This document shows positions 7,529 to 16,155 of a stretch of 64,000 nucleotides of DNA, in pieces (the stretch's first letter is position 1; every line of letters starts with the position of its first letter). Both the position numbers and the translations under genes were made by a program. Location of the stretch: contig NZ_CP108514.1 in assembly GCF_035989305.1 (NCBI RefSeq), positions 4,030,501 to 4,094,500 of the forward strand. The letters run 5' to 3'. Under the pieces are notes generated by a model. That model was not told the DNA's origin. It did not search any database and saw nothing but the letters and a program-made list of their open reading frames with translations. Source of the DNA: Streptomyces sp. NBC_01233 (GTDB taxonomy: Bacteria > Actinomycetota > Actinomycetes > Streptomycetales > Streptomycetaceae).

Positions 7529-9910
7529 TCAACCGCTCGTACGGGTGCCCGTGCCCTTCGCCGCGTCCAGGGCGTACACGCAGCGGTCCTTGCTGCACGC
7601 GTACACCACGCCCGCCTCCGCCACCGGCGCGCCCGTGATCTCGCCGCCCGTGGCCAGCTTCCAGCGGAGCTGGCCGCCCGCCGCGTCCAGGGTGTAGAGG
7701 CAGTGGTCGGCGGAGCCGAAGTGCACCCGGCCGTCCGCGACCGCCGGCAGGCCGGTGATCTCGCCACCCGCCGCGAAGCGCCACTTCGGGGTACCGGTGA
7801 CCGCGTCGAGGGTGTAGAGCGCGCTGCCCGCGCCCAGGTGCACGTTGCCGTTCGCGACCAGCACCGGGTCCGAGGACTGCCGGGCCTCGGTCGCGATCCG
7901 CCAGCGGTCGTGCCCGGTGGCCGCGTCGAGGGCGTAGACGGTGCCCAGGTAGTCCGCGAGGTAGACCCCGCCGCCGGTGACGGCCGCGCCCGGCGCGAAG
8001 GCCGGGGCGGCCAGGAAGACCGCGGGGGCCTCGAAGTGCCAGCGGACCCGGCCCGAGGCCCGGTCCACGGAGAGCACCCGGGTGCCGGCCGTGATGTAGA
8101 CGTTGCCGTCGGGGGCGGGGGTGACCCGCACGGGGACGTTCCCGCAGGAGGCCGCGTCGCCGACCGGGTACGACCAGGACTCGCGGCCGCTGCGGGCGTC
8201 CAGCGCGCGCAGCCGGGCGTCCTGCCACACGTACACGGTGCCGTCGTGGAGGACGGGAGCCGCCTCCGGGGTCTCGAAGTCGCTCTGCGCGCCGGTCAGC
8301 TCCCACAGCTTCTGGCCGTTGGAGGCCTCCCAGCCCTGCACCCCGCCGCCGCGCGTGGCGGTGACGACCGTGCCGCGGTCGGCGCGCAGCGCGTACACCC
8401 AGGCGTCGGCGGACAGCCGCCACCGCTCGGAGCCGTCCGAGGCGTCGAGCGCGTAGAGGGAGGGGCCGTCGGAGGCGTGGATCCGCCCGTCGGCGACCGC
8501 CATGGACCAGGCGACGTCGCGGGTCTTGAACTGGCGGCGGCCGCTCGCCACGTCCAGCGCGTGGACCTCGAAGGAGGTGACGTAGAGCAGGTTGCCGGCA
8601 ACGGTCGGGGTGCCCCAGACCTCGTTCGACATGCGGAAGCGCCACGGGCGCCAGCGGCCGCTGTCCGGGGCCGGGCCCGGGCTCGGTACCGCCACGGCGG
8701 AGGGGGTGACCGCCGCCGCCCCGCCGGGCGGGCGGACCCAGCCGGTCGCCGAGTCGGCGGAGGAAGCGTGCGCGGCCGGAGCCGCGGCGGTCACGCGCGG
8801 ACCGGGCCCGATCGGCACCGGCGAGCCGCCCAGGCGCACCGGCTCGCCCGAGGGCGCCGGGGACATCGGCGGGTGGTGCGGGCGCTGCGGTACTGCCTGC
8901 CCGGTACGCGGGTCCACCCACGGGTCGGCGCCGCCGCGCGGGCGGCGGTGCGTGGCGGGCCCGGAGGCCGGGCCGCCGGGGCCGGGGACGGGCGCGGGCA
9001 CCGCGGCGGCGGGCGTACGGTTGCCCGCGCGCCGGGCCTCGATCATCGCCACGGCCCGCGCGGGCAGCCACGCCGAGGCGGTGCCGCTGTCGTCGCCGCC
9101 GTCGAACAGGTGCGGGGCGAGCTGCGCCTGCAGGTCGGCCGGGGTCGGCCGCTGCGTGGCGTCCATCTGCATGCAGGAGTCGATCAGCGGCCGCAGCTCC
9201 TCGGGGAGCCCGTCCAGGTTGGGCCCCTCGCGCAGCAGCATGAAGACCGTCTCCACCGGGTTCGCCCCGTGGTACGGCGGGTGCCCGGTGGCGGCGAAGA
9301 CGAGGGTGGAGCCGAGCGAGAAGACGTCGCTGGCGCCCTTGACGCTGCGGGAGTCCTTCGCCTGCTCGGGCGACATGTAGGCGGGGGTGCCGACGGCGAC
9401 GTTCGTCATGGTCAGGCGGGTGTTGGAGACTCCGCTGGCGATGCCGAAGTCGATCACGCGCGGGCCGTCCTCGACGACGAGCACGTTGGACGGCTTCAGG
9501 TCGCGGTGGACCAGGCCCGCCTGGTGGATGGACTGCAGGGCCTCGGCGATGCCGGCCGCGAGCCACCGTACGGCCTGGGCGGGCATGGGCCCGCACTCGT
9601 TGACGATCTCCTCCAGGGAGGGCGCCGGGACGTACGCGGTGGCCAGCCACGGCACGGCGGCGCGGGGGTCGGCGTCGACCACGGCCGCGGTGTAGAAGCC
9701 GGACACGGCGCGGGCCGCCTCCACCTCGCGGGTGAAGCGCACCCGGAACAGCTGGTCCTCGGCGAGCTCGGTCCGCACCGTCTTGATCGCGACCCGCCGT
9801 CCGGACGCGGACCGCGCGAGATAGACCAGCCCCATGCCGCCGGCGCCGAGCCGTCCCAGCACCTCGAAGGGGCCGATCCGTCTCGGGTCGTGCTGCGTCA
9901 GCTGCTCCAC
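7529..9910 (-). CDS. afsK: Serine/threonine protein kinase AfsK
   Basis: The 793-residue protein has an N-terminal Hanks kinase domain: G-loop GRLGAGGMG at 19-27, VAIK lysine 43, HRDLKPSN at 135, DFG at 154 and a YMSPEQA activation segment. An Ala/Pro-rich linker (about 300-430) leads to a C-terminal PQQ/WD-type beta-propeller with repeats such as [13 protein letters not shown] and [13 protein letters not shown]. Length, order and sequence match AfsK. In S. coelicolor AfsK phosphorylates AfsR and affects secondary metabolism, and also phosphorylates DivIVA. GTG 9910 is chosen because GGAGG lies six bases upstream, but GTG 9925 is also open. There is no membrane segment. AfsR and AfsS are not in the window. 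Confidence 0.93.
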   Translation of the reverse strand: MEQLTQHDPRRIGPFEVLGRLGAGGMGLVYLARSASGRRVAIKTVRTELAEDQLFRVRFTREVEAARAVSGFYTAAVVDADPRAAVPWLATAYVPAPSLEEIVNECGPMPAQAVRWLAAGIAEALQSIHQAGLVHRDLKPSNVLVVEDGPRVIDFGIASGVSNTRLTMTNVAVGTPAYMSPEQAKDSRSVKGASDVFSLGSTLVFAATGHPPYHGANPVETVFMLLREGPNLDGLPEELRPLIDSCMQMDATQRPTPADLQAQLAPHLFDGGDDSGTASAWLPARAVAMIEARRAGNRTPAAAVPAPVPGPGGPASGPATHRRPRGGADPWVDPRTGQAVPQRPHHPPMSPAPSGEPVRLGGSPVPIGPGPRVTAAAPAAHASSADSATGWVRPPGGAAAVTPSAVAVPSPGPAPDSGRWRPWRFRMSNEVWGTPTVAGNLLYVTSFEVHALDVASGRRQFKTRDVAWSMAVADGRIHASDGPSLYALDASDGSERWRLSADAWVYALRADRGTVVTATRGGGVQGWEASNGQKLWELTGAQSDFETPEAAPVLHDGTVYVWQDARLRALDARSGRESWSYPVGDAASCGNVPVRVTPAPDGNVYITAGTRVLSVDRASGRVRWHFEAPAVFLAAPAFAPGAAVTGGGVYLADYLGTVYALDAATGHDRWRIATEARQSSDPVLVANGNVHLGAGSALYTLDAVTGTPKWRFAAGGEITGLPAVADGRVHFGSADHCLYTLDAAGGQLRWKLATGGEITGAPVAEAGVVYACSKDRCVYALDAAKGTGTRTSG

Positions 9911-10280
9911 CACTCGCCTCCACACCTCCCCGTACGGGCCCTCGCCGGGCCCGCTTCCACCGGCACGGGGCCCTGGGCCCCGTGCAGCGTCTCACTCCGG
10001 GCGCCGCCCGGGTCGCGCAACCCCGATTCTGTCAGGCCCGGGCCGGGTCCGGCCCCGGCACGTCGAGCAGCGCGGTGTGATCTGCCCGGCGAACGGCCTG
10101 CGGGACCCGGTCGGCGCCCGTTTCGGGACCGTTCGGGGCCGGGCCGGGGCAAGGGCCGGTTGGCTGCGCCGCTCGCGCGGGGCCGGGGCCTGTGGGAGAG
10201 GTGGGGCCGGGCGCGCGCCGGCGGAACCGGCGCGCCGGATGCCGTTCGGCGCTCTGCGGGGAGCGCCCCGGACAACACAC
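9911..10280. other. Non-coding stretch between VOC gene and afsK
   Basis: This region holds the afsK ribosome site and presumably its promoter, plus a terminator hairpin for the VOC gene. It is extremely GC-rich. An 82-codon open frame at 10032-10280 has no ribosome site and a composition typical of chance frames, so no gene is called. Confidence 0.5.
10213..10235 (-). terminator. Hairpin downstream of the VOC gene
   Basis: GCGCGCCGG-CGGAA-CCGGCGCGC forms a perfect 9-bp stem, 46 bp beyond the stop of the minus-strand gene at 10281. There is no T-run, as is common in Streptomyces. Confidence 0.55.
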
Positions 10281-11072
10281 CTAGTCCGCCTTGGTGCGGG
10301 GTTCCGAGAGCAGCCCGAAGACGGCCCCCTGATTGTCGGCGACGACCGCGATCCGCCCGTAGGGGGTGTCGAAGGGATCGGCGGTGACCCGGCCGCCGAG
10401 CCGCTGCGCCGTGGCCACGGACTGGTCGCAGTCCGGGACGGCGAAGTAGACGAGGAAGTGCGCGGGCATGATCTCCGGGAAGGCGTCGGTGATCAGGCTG
10501 CGCCCGAGGACGGCGCTGTCCGTGCCGGGCGCGCTGCCGGGCGGAGACCAGATGCGGTACTCGACGCCGGCGTCGTCCTGGTCCTGCGGGACGTAGCCGA
10601 AGACCTTGGCGTAGAAGACGTCGACGGCGTCGCGGGCCCGCGTGTAGACCTCGGACCAGCAGTACGTGTACGGCTCCTGCTGGGCCTCGAAGCCGTAGTG
10701 GGTGCCGGGCTGCCACAGGCCGAAGACGGCCCCGCCGGGGTCGGCGGCCATCGCGGCGGTGCCGTAGGGGCCCACCGGCATCGGGTCCATCACCATCTGG
10801 CCGCCTGCGGCGCGGATGCGCTGGGCGCAGGCGTAGGCGTCGGTGGTGTAGAGGTAGACGCCCCAGACGGTGGGCATCCGGCCGTCCGGTTTGGGGGCGA
10901 GGGCGGCGACGTTGCGGCCGCGGCTGTAGGCCTGCGTGTAGTGGCCGTACTCGGCTCCCGCGCTGTCCGCGAAGGTCCACCCGAACAGCTCGCCGTAGAA
11001 GCGCTTGCCCGCCTCGACGTCCGGAAGTGAGGCGTCCACCCAGCAGGGTGCGCCTTCCGCGAATGCGGCCAT
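10281..11072 (-). CDS. Two-domain VOC (glyoxalase-fold) protein beside afsK, possible KbpA
   Basis: The 263-residue protein carries two vicinal-oxygen-chelate domains. The first (residues 8-125) starts PCWVDASLPDVEAGKRFYGE, and the second (about 135-258) has YCWSEVYTRARDAVDVFYA and ends with AVVADNQGAVFGLL. The pattern resembles the mycobacterial CFP30B family. In S. coelicolor the AfsK-binding inhibitor KbpA is encoded next to afsK and has about this size, so this may be KbpA. I rely on memory of position, not alignment. GGAAGG precedes ATG 11072. A paralogue of the same length is at 23944-24735. Confidence 0.75.
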   Translation of the reverse strand: MAAFAEGAPCWVDASLPDVEAGKRFYGELFGWTFADSAGAEYGHYTQAYSRGRNVAALAPKPDGRMPTVWGVYLYTTDAYACAQRIRAAGGQMVMDPMPVGPYGTAAMAADPGGAVFGLWQPGTHYGFEAQQEPYTYCWSEVYTRARDAVDVFYAKVFGYVPQDQDDAGVEYRIWSPPGSAPGTDSAVLGRSLITDAFPEIMPAHFLVYFAVPDCDQSVATAQRLGGRVTADPFDTPYGRIAVVADNQGAVFGLLSEPRTKAD

Positions 11073-11357
11073 GGGCCCGGTTCCTTCCGTTGTGCGGGGG
11101 TGTGTACCCTCTCACCTCTCTCAGCCATGGTCCGTCCGAAGACTTGTCCACAGCCTGTTGATAAGACTATTCGGGGGAAATCTTGCGGAACCGGGCGACA
11201 CGCCCGGCCCGCGACTACGGGGCGTACCGGGGGCGCGCCCGGCCGGAAATCCGCCTCCGCGACCCTGCGGACCGCTTCCCGCCCAGGCCAGGGGCTCCGT
11301 AACCCCATTTGCAGGCGGCCGAATAGCGCGCCGATCACCCCTCGGTAAGCTGACGGC

Positions 11358-12005
11358 ATGACAGGACAAGTACGCACCGTCGACGGGCGTGTCGCCGGCC
11401 GGCGCGGCCAGGCGACGCGGCAGAAGCTGCTCGACTGCCTCAGCGAGATGCTCAGCACCTCGCCGTACCGCGACGTCAAGGTGATCGACGTCGCCCGCAA
11501 GGCCGGCACCTCCCCCGCGACCTTCTACCAGTACTTCCCGGACGTCGAGGGCGCCGTCCTGGAGATCGCCGAACAAATGGCCACCGAGGGCGCGCAGTTG
11601 ACGTCGCTCGTCGAGGGCCGGACCTGGGTCGGCAAGTCCGGTTGGGCCGCCGCCGAGGAACTCGTCGAGGGCTTCCTGGAGTTCTGGCGCCGCAACGACG
11701 CGATCCTGCGGGTCGTCGACCTCGGCGCGGCCGAGGGCGACAAGCGCTTCTACAAGATCCGCATGAAGATCCTGAACTCGGTCACCAACTCCCTGACGGA
11801 GTCGATGAAGGAGCTCCAGGCCAAGGGAAAGGTCGACAAGGACGTCAGTCCCGCGGCCATGGCCGGTTCGCTGGTCGCGATGCTGGCCGCGGTCGCCTCG
11901 CACCAGAAGGGCTTCCAGACCTGGGGCGTCAAGCAGGCCGAGCTCAAGCCGAACCTGGCGCTGCTCGTCCACCTCGGCATCACGGGCAAGAAGCCCACCA
12001 AGTAA
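11358..12005 (+). CDS. TetR-family transcriptional regulator
   Basis: The 215-residue protein has an N-terminal helix-turn-helix (ATRQKLLDCLSEMLSTSPYR, then VIDVARKAGTSPATFYQYFP, about 20-65) and a helical ligand domain. It is the only TetR-type regulator in the window, so it is a candidate repressor for the ten CTGAC-GTCAG palindromes, though it could act elsewhere. Its start region reads TAAGCTGACGGCATG, a likely -10 plus leaderless start. That sequence contains one half-site (CTGACG) but not a full palindrome. The divergent VOC gene starts 285 bp away. Confidence 0.88.
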   Translation: MTGQVRTVDGRVAGRRGQATRQKLLDCLSEMLSTSPYRDVKVIDVARKAGTSPATFYQYFPDVEGAVLEIAEQMATEGAQLTSLVEGRTWVGKSGWAAAEELVEGFLEFWRRNDAILRVVDLGAAEGDKRFYKIRMKILNSVTNSLTESMKELQAKGKVDKDVSPAAMAGSLVAMLAAVASHQKGFQTWGVKQAELKPNLALLVHLGITGKKPTK

Positions 12006-12006
12006 C

Positions 12007-12030
12007 GGCGGATCCCTTCCGGGGTCCGCC
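12007..12030 (+). terminator. Terminator hairpin after the tetR gene
   Basis: GGCGGATCCC-TTCC-GGGGTCCGCC forms a 10-bp stem with one T-G pair, starting one base after the tetR stop codon. It lies between convergent genes and may serve both strands. Confidence 0.7.
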
Positions 12031-12071
12031 GCCTTGGGCGGCTCCGTGCCGTCGTGTACGACCGCCTGAGA

Positions 12072-12554
12072 TCAGCGACGCTCCAGGCGGAACAACCGGA
12101 TCTCGCGCTCGATGCGCGCCTGGTACGTCGCGTACGGCGGCCAGAACCCCAGCACCGCCTGCCACGCCGCAGCGCGTTCCTCCCCCGCCAGCAGCCGGGC
12201 CCGTACGGGGATGTCCCGGCCTTGCCAACTCACGTCCGCGTCCGGGTGCTTGAGTAGGTTCCCGGTCCATGCCGGGTGCCCGGGCCGGCCGAAGTTGGAG
12301 CCGATCAGGACCCAGCTCGTGCCGCCGTTCTCCGGCATGCAGGCGAGCGGGGTGGTGCGCGGCTCGCCCGTCTTGGCGCCCTTGGCGGTGAGGATCACGC
12401 CCGGCAGCATCTGGGCGCTGAGCATGACCTTGCCGCGGGTGAGCTTGTGCACCGCCTTGTCCAGGGCGGGGATGAAGTGCGGTGCGATCTTGGCGAAGAG
12501 CATGGTCGAGGAGACCTTCTGCATCAGCTTGACGCCGGGAGCCACGCGAGCCAT
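12072..12554 (-). CDS. Deazaflavin (F420)-dependent nitroreductase-family protein
   Basis: The 160-residue protein has the split beta-barrel pattern of the Ddn family: LTAKGAKTGEPRTTPLACMP, WVLIGSNFGRPGHPAWTGNL, HPDADVSWQGRDIPVRARLL. Such proteins reduce quinones or enones with F420H2 or bind lipophilic substrates. ATG 12554 overlaps the stop of the upstream acyl-CoA dehydrogenase as ATGA, so the two form an operon under operator 2. This suggests a redox step on the same substrate. Confidence 0.8.
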   Translation of the reverse strand: MARVAPGVKLMQKVSSTMLFAKIAPHFIPALDKAVHKLTRGKVMLSAQMLPGVILTAKGAKTGEPRTTPLACMPENGGTSWVLIGSNFGRPGHPAWTGNLLKHPDADVSWQGRDIPVRARLLAGEERAAAWQAVLGFWPPYATYQARIEREIRLFRLERR

Positions 12555-13816
12555 CAGACGGCCACCTTCTCTTGGGCGGGCGGGACGTGGGGCGCAGTCG
12601 CGGCGGGAGCCGCGGCCGCAGCCGCCGTGGGCACGGCCGGGGCCGCGGCCGGGGCGGCGAACAGGCCCGCGCGGTCCGCGGCGTGCGCCCGCAGCCGGTG
12701 GACCGGGCCGAAGAGCAGCTCGTCGGCCGCCGCCCGCTTGAAGTAGAGGTGTGCGTCGTGTTCCCAGGTGAAGCCGATCCCGCCGTGCAGCTGGATCGCC
12801 TCGCCGGCGGTCACCCGCAGGGCTTCGAGCGCCTGGGCGAGGGCGAGGCCGCCCTGGTCCGGGTCCCAGGCGGCGTAGTAGGCCGCCGAGCGGGCCGCCT
12901 GCACCTGTACGTAGAGGTCGGCGAGCCGGTGCTTGACGGCCTGGAAGGAGCCGATCGCCCGGCCGAACTGCTCGCGCTGGCGTACGTACTCGACGGTGCG
13001 GGCGAGCGCCTGCCCGGCCGCGCCGACCGCTTCGGCTGCGAGCACGGCGGAGGCGGTGCGCCCGGTGGCGGCGAGGGCGCCCGGTACGTCGCCCTCTTCG
13101 TCGCCGAGCAACTCGGCGGGGACATTGCGCAGTTGGATGCTGGCCTGCGGGCGGGTCTCGTCCAGTACGGCCTGCCGGGACCGTACGAGCCCGGGCGCGT
13201 CCTCCCGTACGAGGAACAGCAGCGTACGGCTGCGGGCGAAGCCCCCGGCGTGCGCGGCGACCAGCAGCAGCGGGGCGCTGTGCCCGTCGAGCACCTGGGC
13301 GGCCTCCCCGTAGAGCCGCCAGCCGCCGCCCGCGGCGTCGGCGCGGGCCTGGACCCCGCCCGCGCGGCCGCCGCCGGACCACTGCCCGGCGCTGTCGTCG
13401 CCGGTCAGCGCGAGCGCCGTGGCCAGCGCCGGGCCCGGGACGGCGAGGGCGGCGGTCAGCCCGCCGGCCGCCAGCGGCGGGAGCAGCGCGGAGCGCTGGG
13501 CGCCGGTGCCGAGGGCGGCGATCAGGGGCGCGCAGAGCACGGCGGTGGCCAGCAGAGGCGAGGGCAGCAGCACCCGCCCGGTCTCCTCGCAGGCCAGGGC
13601 CAGGTCGGCGGGGGCGCAGCCGACGCCGCCGTACTCCTCGGCGATGGCGAGGCCGGGCAGCCCGAGCCGCTCGGCGAGCTGCTGCCACAGCTCGCGGTCA
13701 TGTCCGGCGGCGGTGCGGACCGCGGCCTTGACCTCGTCGGGGCCGCAGCGTTTGCCCAGGATCTCGCGCAGGGTACGGCGTATCTCGGCCTGCTCCGCGG
13801 TGAAGGCGGCATCCAT
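12554..13816 (-). CDS. Acyl-CoA dehydrogenase (FadE28-like subunit)
   Basis: The 420-residue protein starts at ATG 13816, with AGGAGGAG seven bases upstream. The N-terminal helical domain contains LGLPGLAIAEEYGGVG. The C-terminal domain contains REQFGRAIGSFQAVKHRLAD and LHGGIGFTWEHDAHLYFKRA. The middle domain is short and Gly/Ala-rich. An Ala/Pro tail (about 395-415) ends the chain. FadE28-like proteins usually pair with a second subunit to make an alpha2beta2 flavoenzyme that dehydrogenates branched or ring-bearing acyl-CoA. The likely partner is the FadE29-like protein at 27124, though that is in another operon. Operator 2 lies 49 bp upstream. Confidence 0.85.
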   Translation of the reverse strand: MDAAFTAEQAEIRRTLREILGKRCGPDEVKAAVRTAAGHDRELWQQLAERLGLPGLAIAEEYGGVGCAPADLALACEETGRVLLPSPLLATAVLCAPLIAALGTGAQRSALLPPLAAGGLTAALAVPGPALATALALTGDDSAGQWSGGGRAGGVQARADAAGGGWRLYGEAAQVLDGHSAPLLLVAAHAGGFARSRTLLFLVREDAPGLVRSRQAVLDETRPQASIQLRNVPAELLGDEEGDVPGALAATGRTASAVLAAEAVGAAGQALARTVEYVRQREQFGRAIGSFQAVKHRLADLYVQVQAARSAAYYAAWDPDQGGLALAQALEALRVTAGEAIQLHGGIGFTWEHDAHLYFKRAAADELLFGPVHRLRAHAADRAGLFAAPAAAPAVPTAAAAAAPAATAPHVPPAQEKVAV

Positions 13817-13864
13817 CGTCTGGCTCCTCCTGGGGGCACCTCCCGGCGGTGGCCGGGGGCAGAT

Positions 13865-13879
13865 CTGACGGACCGTCAT
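13865..13879. promoter_or_regulatory. TetR-type operator copy 2 (upstream of acyl-CoA dehydrogenase)
   Basis: CTGACGGACCGTCAT matches the consensus except for the last base. It lies 49 bp upstream of the start at 13816 and probably overlaps its promoter. Confidence 0.65.
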
Positions 13880-13957
13880 GTTAGGCCCGGCGGTGGCAGA
13901 TGCACAGGGGGCGGCGAGGGCGGGTTGCGGGCGGGACGGCGCCCGAACCCCTAGCAT

Positions 13958-13972
13958 CTGACGATACGTCAG
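13958..13972. promoter_or_regulatory. TetR-type operator copy 3 (upstream of second ltp)
   Basis: CTGACGATACGTCAG is a perfect palindrome with 6-bp arms. It ends 16 bases before ATG 13989, so bound repressor would block initiation. It sits 79 bp from copy 2 between the divergent genes. Confidence 0.75.
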
Positions 13973-13988
13973 TTGTACCGTCCTTCCC

Positions 13989-15182
13989 ATGCCTGGACTC
14001 ACACCTGGAACCGTGTCCCGCGCCCGCCGGAGGGTCGCGGTCGTCGGCGTGGCCCTCTCCGACTGCGGCCGGGTGGACGGCCCCACCCCCTACGCCCTGC
14101 ACGCGCAGGCCGCCCGGCGCGCCCTGGCCGACTCCGGCCTGGACCGCTCCGTCATCGACGGCCTCGCCTCGGCCGGCCTCGGCACGCTCGCGCCGGTCGA
14201 AGTGGCCGAGTACCTCGGCCTGCGCCCCACCTGGGTCGACTCCACCTCCGTGGGCGGCTCGACCTGGGAGGTCATGGCCGCCCACGCGGCGGACGCCATC
14301 GCCGCGGGACACGCCAACGCCGTCCTGCTGGTCTACGGTTCCACGGCGCGGGCCGACATCAAGGCCCGCCGGCGCACCTCGAACCTCTCCTTCGGGGCCC
14401 GCGGACCGCTCCAGTTCGAGGTCCCGTACGGGCACACGCTGATCTCCAAGTACGCGATGGCCGCCCGCCGCCACATGCACGAGTACGGGACCACGCTGGA
14501 GCAGCTCGCCGCGGTGGCCGTACAGGCCCGGGCGAACGCGGCCACCAACCCGGACGCCATGTTCCGGGACCCGATCACGGTGGACGAGGTCCTGTCCTCC
14601 GACATGATCGCGGACCCCTTCACGAAGCTGCACTGCTGCATCCGCTCGGACGGCGGCTGCGCCGTGCTGCTGGCGGCGGAGGACTACGTACCGGACACCG
14701 CGAAGGCTCCGGTCTGGGTCCTCGGCGCGGGCACCTCCGTCTCGCACACCACCATGTCGGAGTGGGAGGACTTCACCGTGTCCCCGGCAGCCGTCTCGGG
14801 CCGCATCGCCTTCGAGCGGGCCGGCCTCACCCCGGCGGACGTGGACCTCGCCGAGATCTACGACGCCTTCACGTACATGACCCTGGTGACCCTGGAGGAC
14901 CTCGGCTTCTGCGCGAAGGGCGAGGGCGGGGCCTTCGTGGAGAAGGGCCGCCTGCTGCGCGACGGGGACCTCCCGGTCAACACCGACGGCGGTGGCCTCT
15001 CGGCCTGCCACCCCGGCATGCGCGGCCTGTTCCTGCTGGTCGAGGCGGTCCGCCAGCTCCGCGGCGAGGCGGGCCCGGGCCAGGTCACCAAACGCGGTGG
15101 GCGCCTCCCGGAGATCGCCCTGGCCTCGGGCACGGGCGGCTGGTTCTGCTCCTCGGGCACGGTCCTGCTGGGCCGGGGGTAG
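13989..15182 (+). CDS. Thiolase-like (Ltp-type) protein, nucleophile Cys apparently absent
   Basis: The 397-residue thiolase-fold protein has AEIYDAFTYMTLVTLEDLGF and LPVNTDGGGLSACHPGMRG near its C-terminus. It keeps a thiolase-type His (CHPGMRG), where the protein at 2933 has a Tyr. The nucleophile region reads SVGGSTWEVMAAHAADAIAAG without Cys. It may therefore be an aldolase or need a partner. No DUF35 gene adjoins it, but the co-regulated DUF35 at 16833 is available. ATG 13989 has no ribosome site and the message may be leaderless. GTG 14013 is an alternative. Confidence 0.78.
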   Translation: MPGLTPGTVSRARRRVAVVGVALSDCGRVDGPTPYALHAQAARRALADSGLDRSVIDGLASAGLGTLAPVEVAEYLGLRPTWVDSTSVGGSTWEVMAAHAADAIAAGHANAVLLVYGSTARADIKARRRTSNLSFGARGPLQFEVPYGHTLISKYAMAARRHMHEYGTTLEQLAAVAVQARANAATNPDAMFRDPITVDEVLSSDMIADPFTKLHCCIRSDGGCAVLLAAEDYVPDTAKAPVWVLGAGTSVSHTTMSEWEDFTVSPAAVSGRIAFERAGLTPADVDLAEIYDAFTYMTLVTLEDLGFCAKGEGGAFVEKGRLLRDGDLPVNTDGGGLSACHPGMRGLFLLVEAVRQLRGEAGPGQVTKRGGRLPEIALASGTGGWFCSSGTVLLGRG

Positions 15183-15238
15183 GCGCGGGCCCCCCGGCCC
15201 GGACGGCTACGCCTGCTGGTACGGAGAGGACCGGCGGG

Positions 15239-15445
15239 CTACTCGCCCTCGGCAAGGGTGTGGGCGACGAGGGCGTTGGCGTGGCCGTGGCCCAGGCCGT
15301 GTTCGGTCTTGAGCCAGGTGACGAGCTCCATGTGCCTGGTCAGCGGCGAGGACCTGATGAGGTCCTTCCACTCGGCGATCGGCCGGCCGTACTTCTTCTC
15401 GATCGAGGGGAAGTACGCGGCGGGGCCCTTCACGGTCTCGGCCAT
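15239..15445 (-). CDS. DUF4287 domain protein
   Basis: The 68-residue protein reads MAETVKGPAAYFPSIEKKYG, then PIAEWKDLIRS and VTWLKTEHGLGHGHANALVA. This matches the short DUF4287 family of unknown function. GAAGGAG lies nine bases before ATG 15445. It is convergent with the ltp gene. Confidence 0.8.
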   Translation of the reverse strand: MAETVKGPAAYFPSIEKKYGRPIAEWKDLIRSSPLTRHMELVTWLKTEHGLGHGHANALVAHTLAEGE

Positions 15446-15552
15446 GGTGTCCGTCTCCTTCGTCGCGGCGCCTTTGCATGTACGACCGCGACCGGACGCC
15501 GAACTCATCGGTCCTGCGGTGAATTTCCGCATCCCGCGGAAACGGCCGCCTC

Positions 15553-16131
15553 CTACCAGTCCACCCCGTTCAACGGGCGGCCGTCCCGGGCCAGTTCGAC
15601 CTCGTGGTCCCTGTGGTCGTAGTCGATCAGGCGGATGCGGTCCGGGCCGATCCACTCGGCGTGGAGAACGCCCTGCGGCCAGACGGACTCCTCGTACTCC
15701 GCCACCGGCCAGCGGCGGGCTGTGGGGAAGCGGCCCGTGTCCAAGTAGATCCGCCAGACGGGGTCGGTGAGCGGGGAACTGCGCTCCACCACCAGGCGCC
15801 GCGGGGCGCCGCCCGGGGCCGGGACGTCGTACTCCAGGGACGGGAAGGGGTCGCTGGCCATGACGTACACCGGTGTGGCCAGCGCGCCGAAGACAGCCGC
15901 GACCACGAGGGCGCCGACGGTGGCCTTGCGGACCTCGGGGCGGCGCGAGGAGAGCAGGACCCCCGCCGTCAGGGAGAGGGCTGCGAGGACGGCGAGGAGC
16001 ACCGGGTGGTCGAGGTCGGCCAGGACGGCCGGGCCGCCCGGGTGGTCGTACAGCGGGGCGACGACCGCGGTCACCGCGAGGGCCGGCGCGAGAGTGACGA
16101 GGCCGCGTGCGACACCTCTGTGAACGTCCAT
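15553..16131 (-). CDS. Membrane protein with C-terminal extracellular domain
   Basis: The 192-residue product has three hydrophobic segments: LVTLAPALAVTAVVAPLY, PVLLAVLAALSLTAGVLL and TVGALVVAAVFGALATPVYV. A polar domain of about 95 residues rich in Trp, Tyr and Asp follows (YLDTGRFPTARRW, LHAEWIGPDRIRLIDYD). No ribosome site is seen. TAGGGT on the minus strand lies eight bases before ATG 16131, which suggests a leaderless message. It is divergent from the gene at 16156 with only 24 bp between starts. The function is unknown. Confidence 0.7.
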   Translation of the reverse strand: MDVHRGVARGLVTLAPALAVTAVVAPLYDHPGGPAVLADLDHPVLLAVLAALSLTAGVLLSSRRPEVRKATVGALVVAAVFGALATPVYVMASDPFPSLEYDVPAPGGAPRRLVVERSSPLTDPVWRIYLDTGRFPTARRWPVAEYEESVWPQGVLHAEWIGPDRIRLIDYDHRDHEVELARDGRPLNGVDW

Positions 16132-16155
16132 GAAGCGGCACCCTAGCCTGGGGGC

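Noticed and set aside
10032..10280. 82-codon frame between VOC gene and afsK
   Set aside because: Composition of a chance frame in very GC-rich DNA, no ribosome site, overlaps a terminator.
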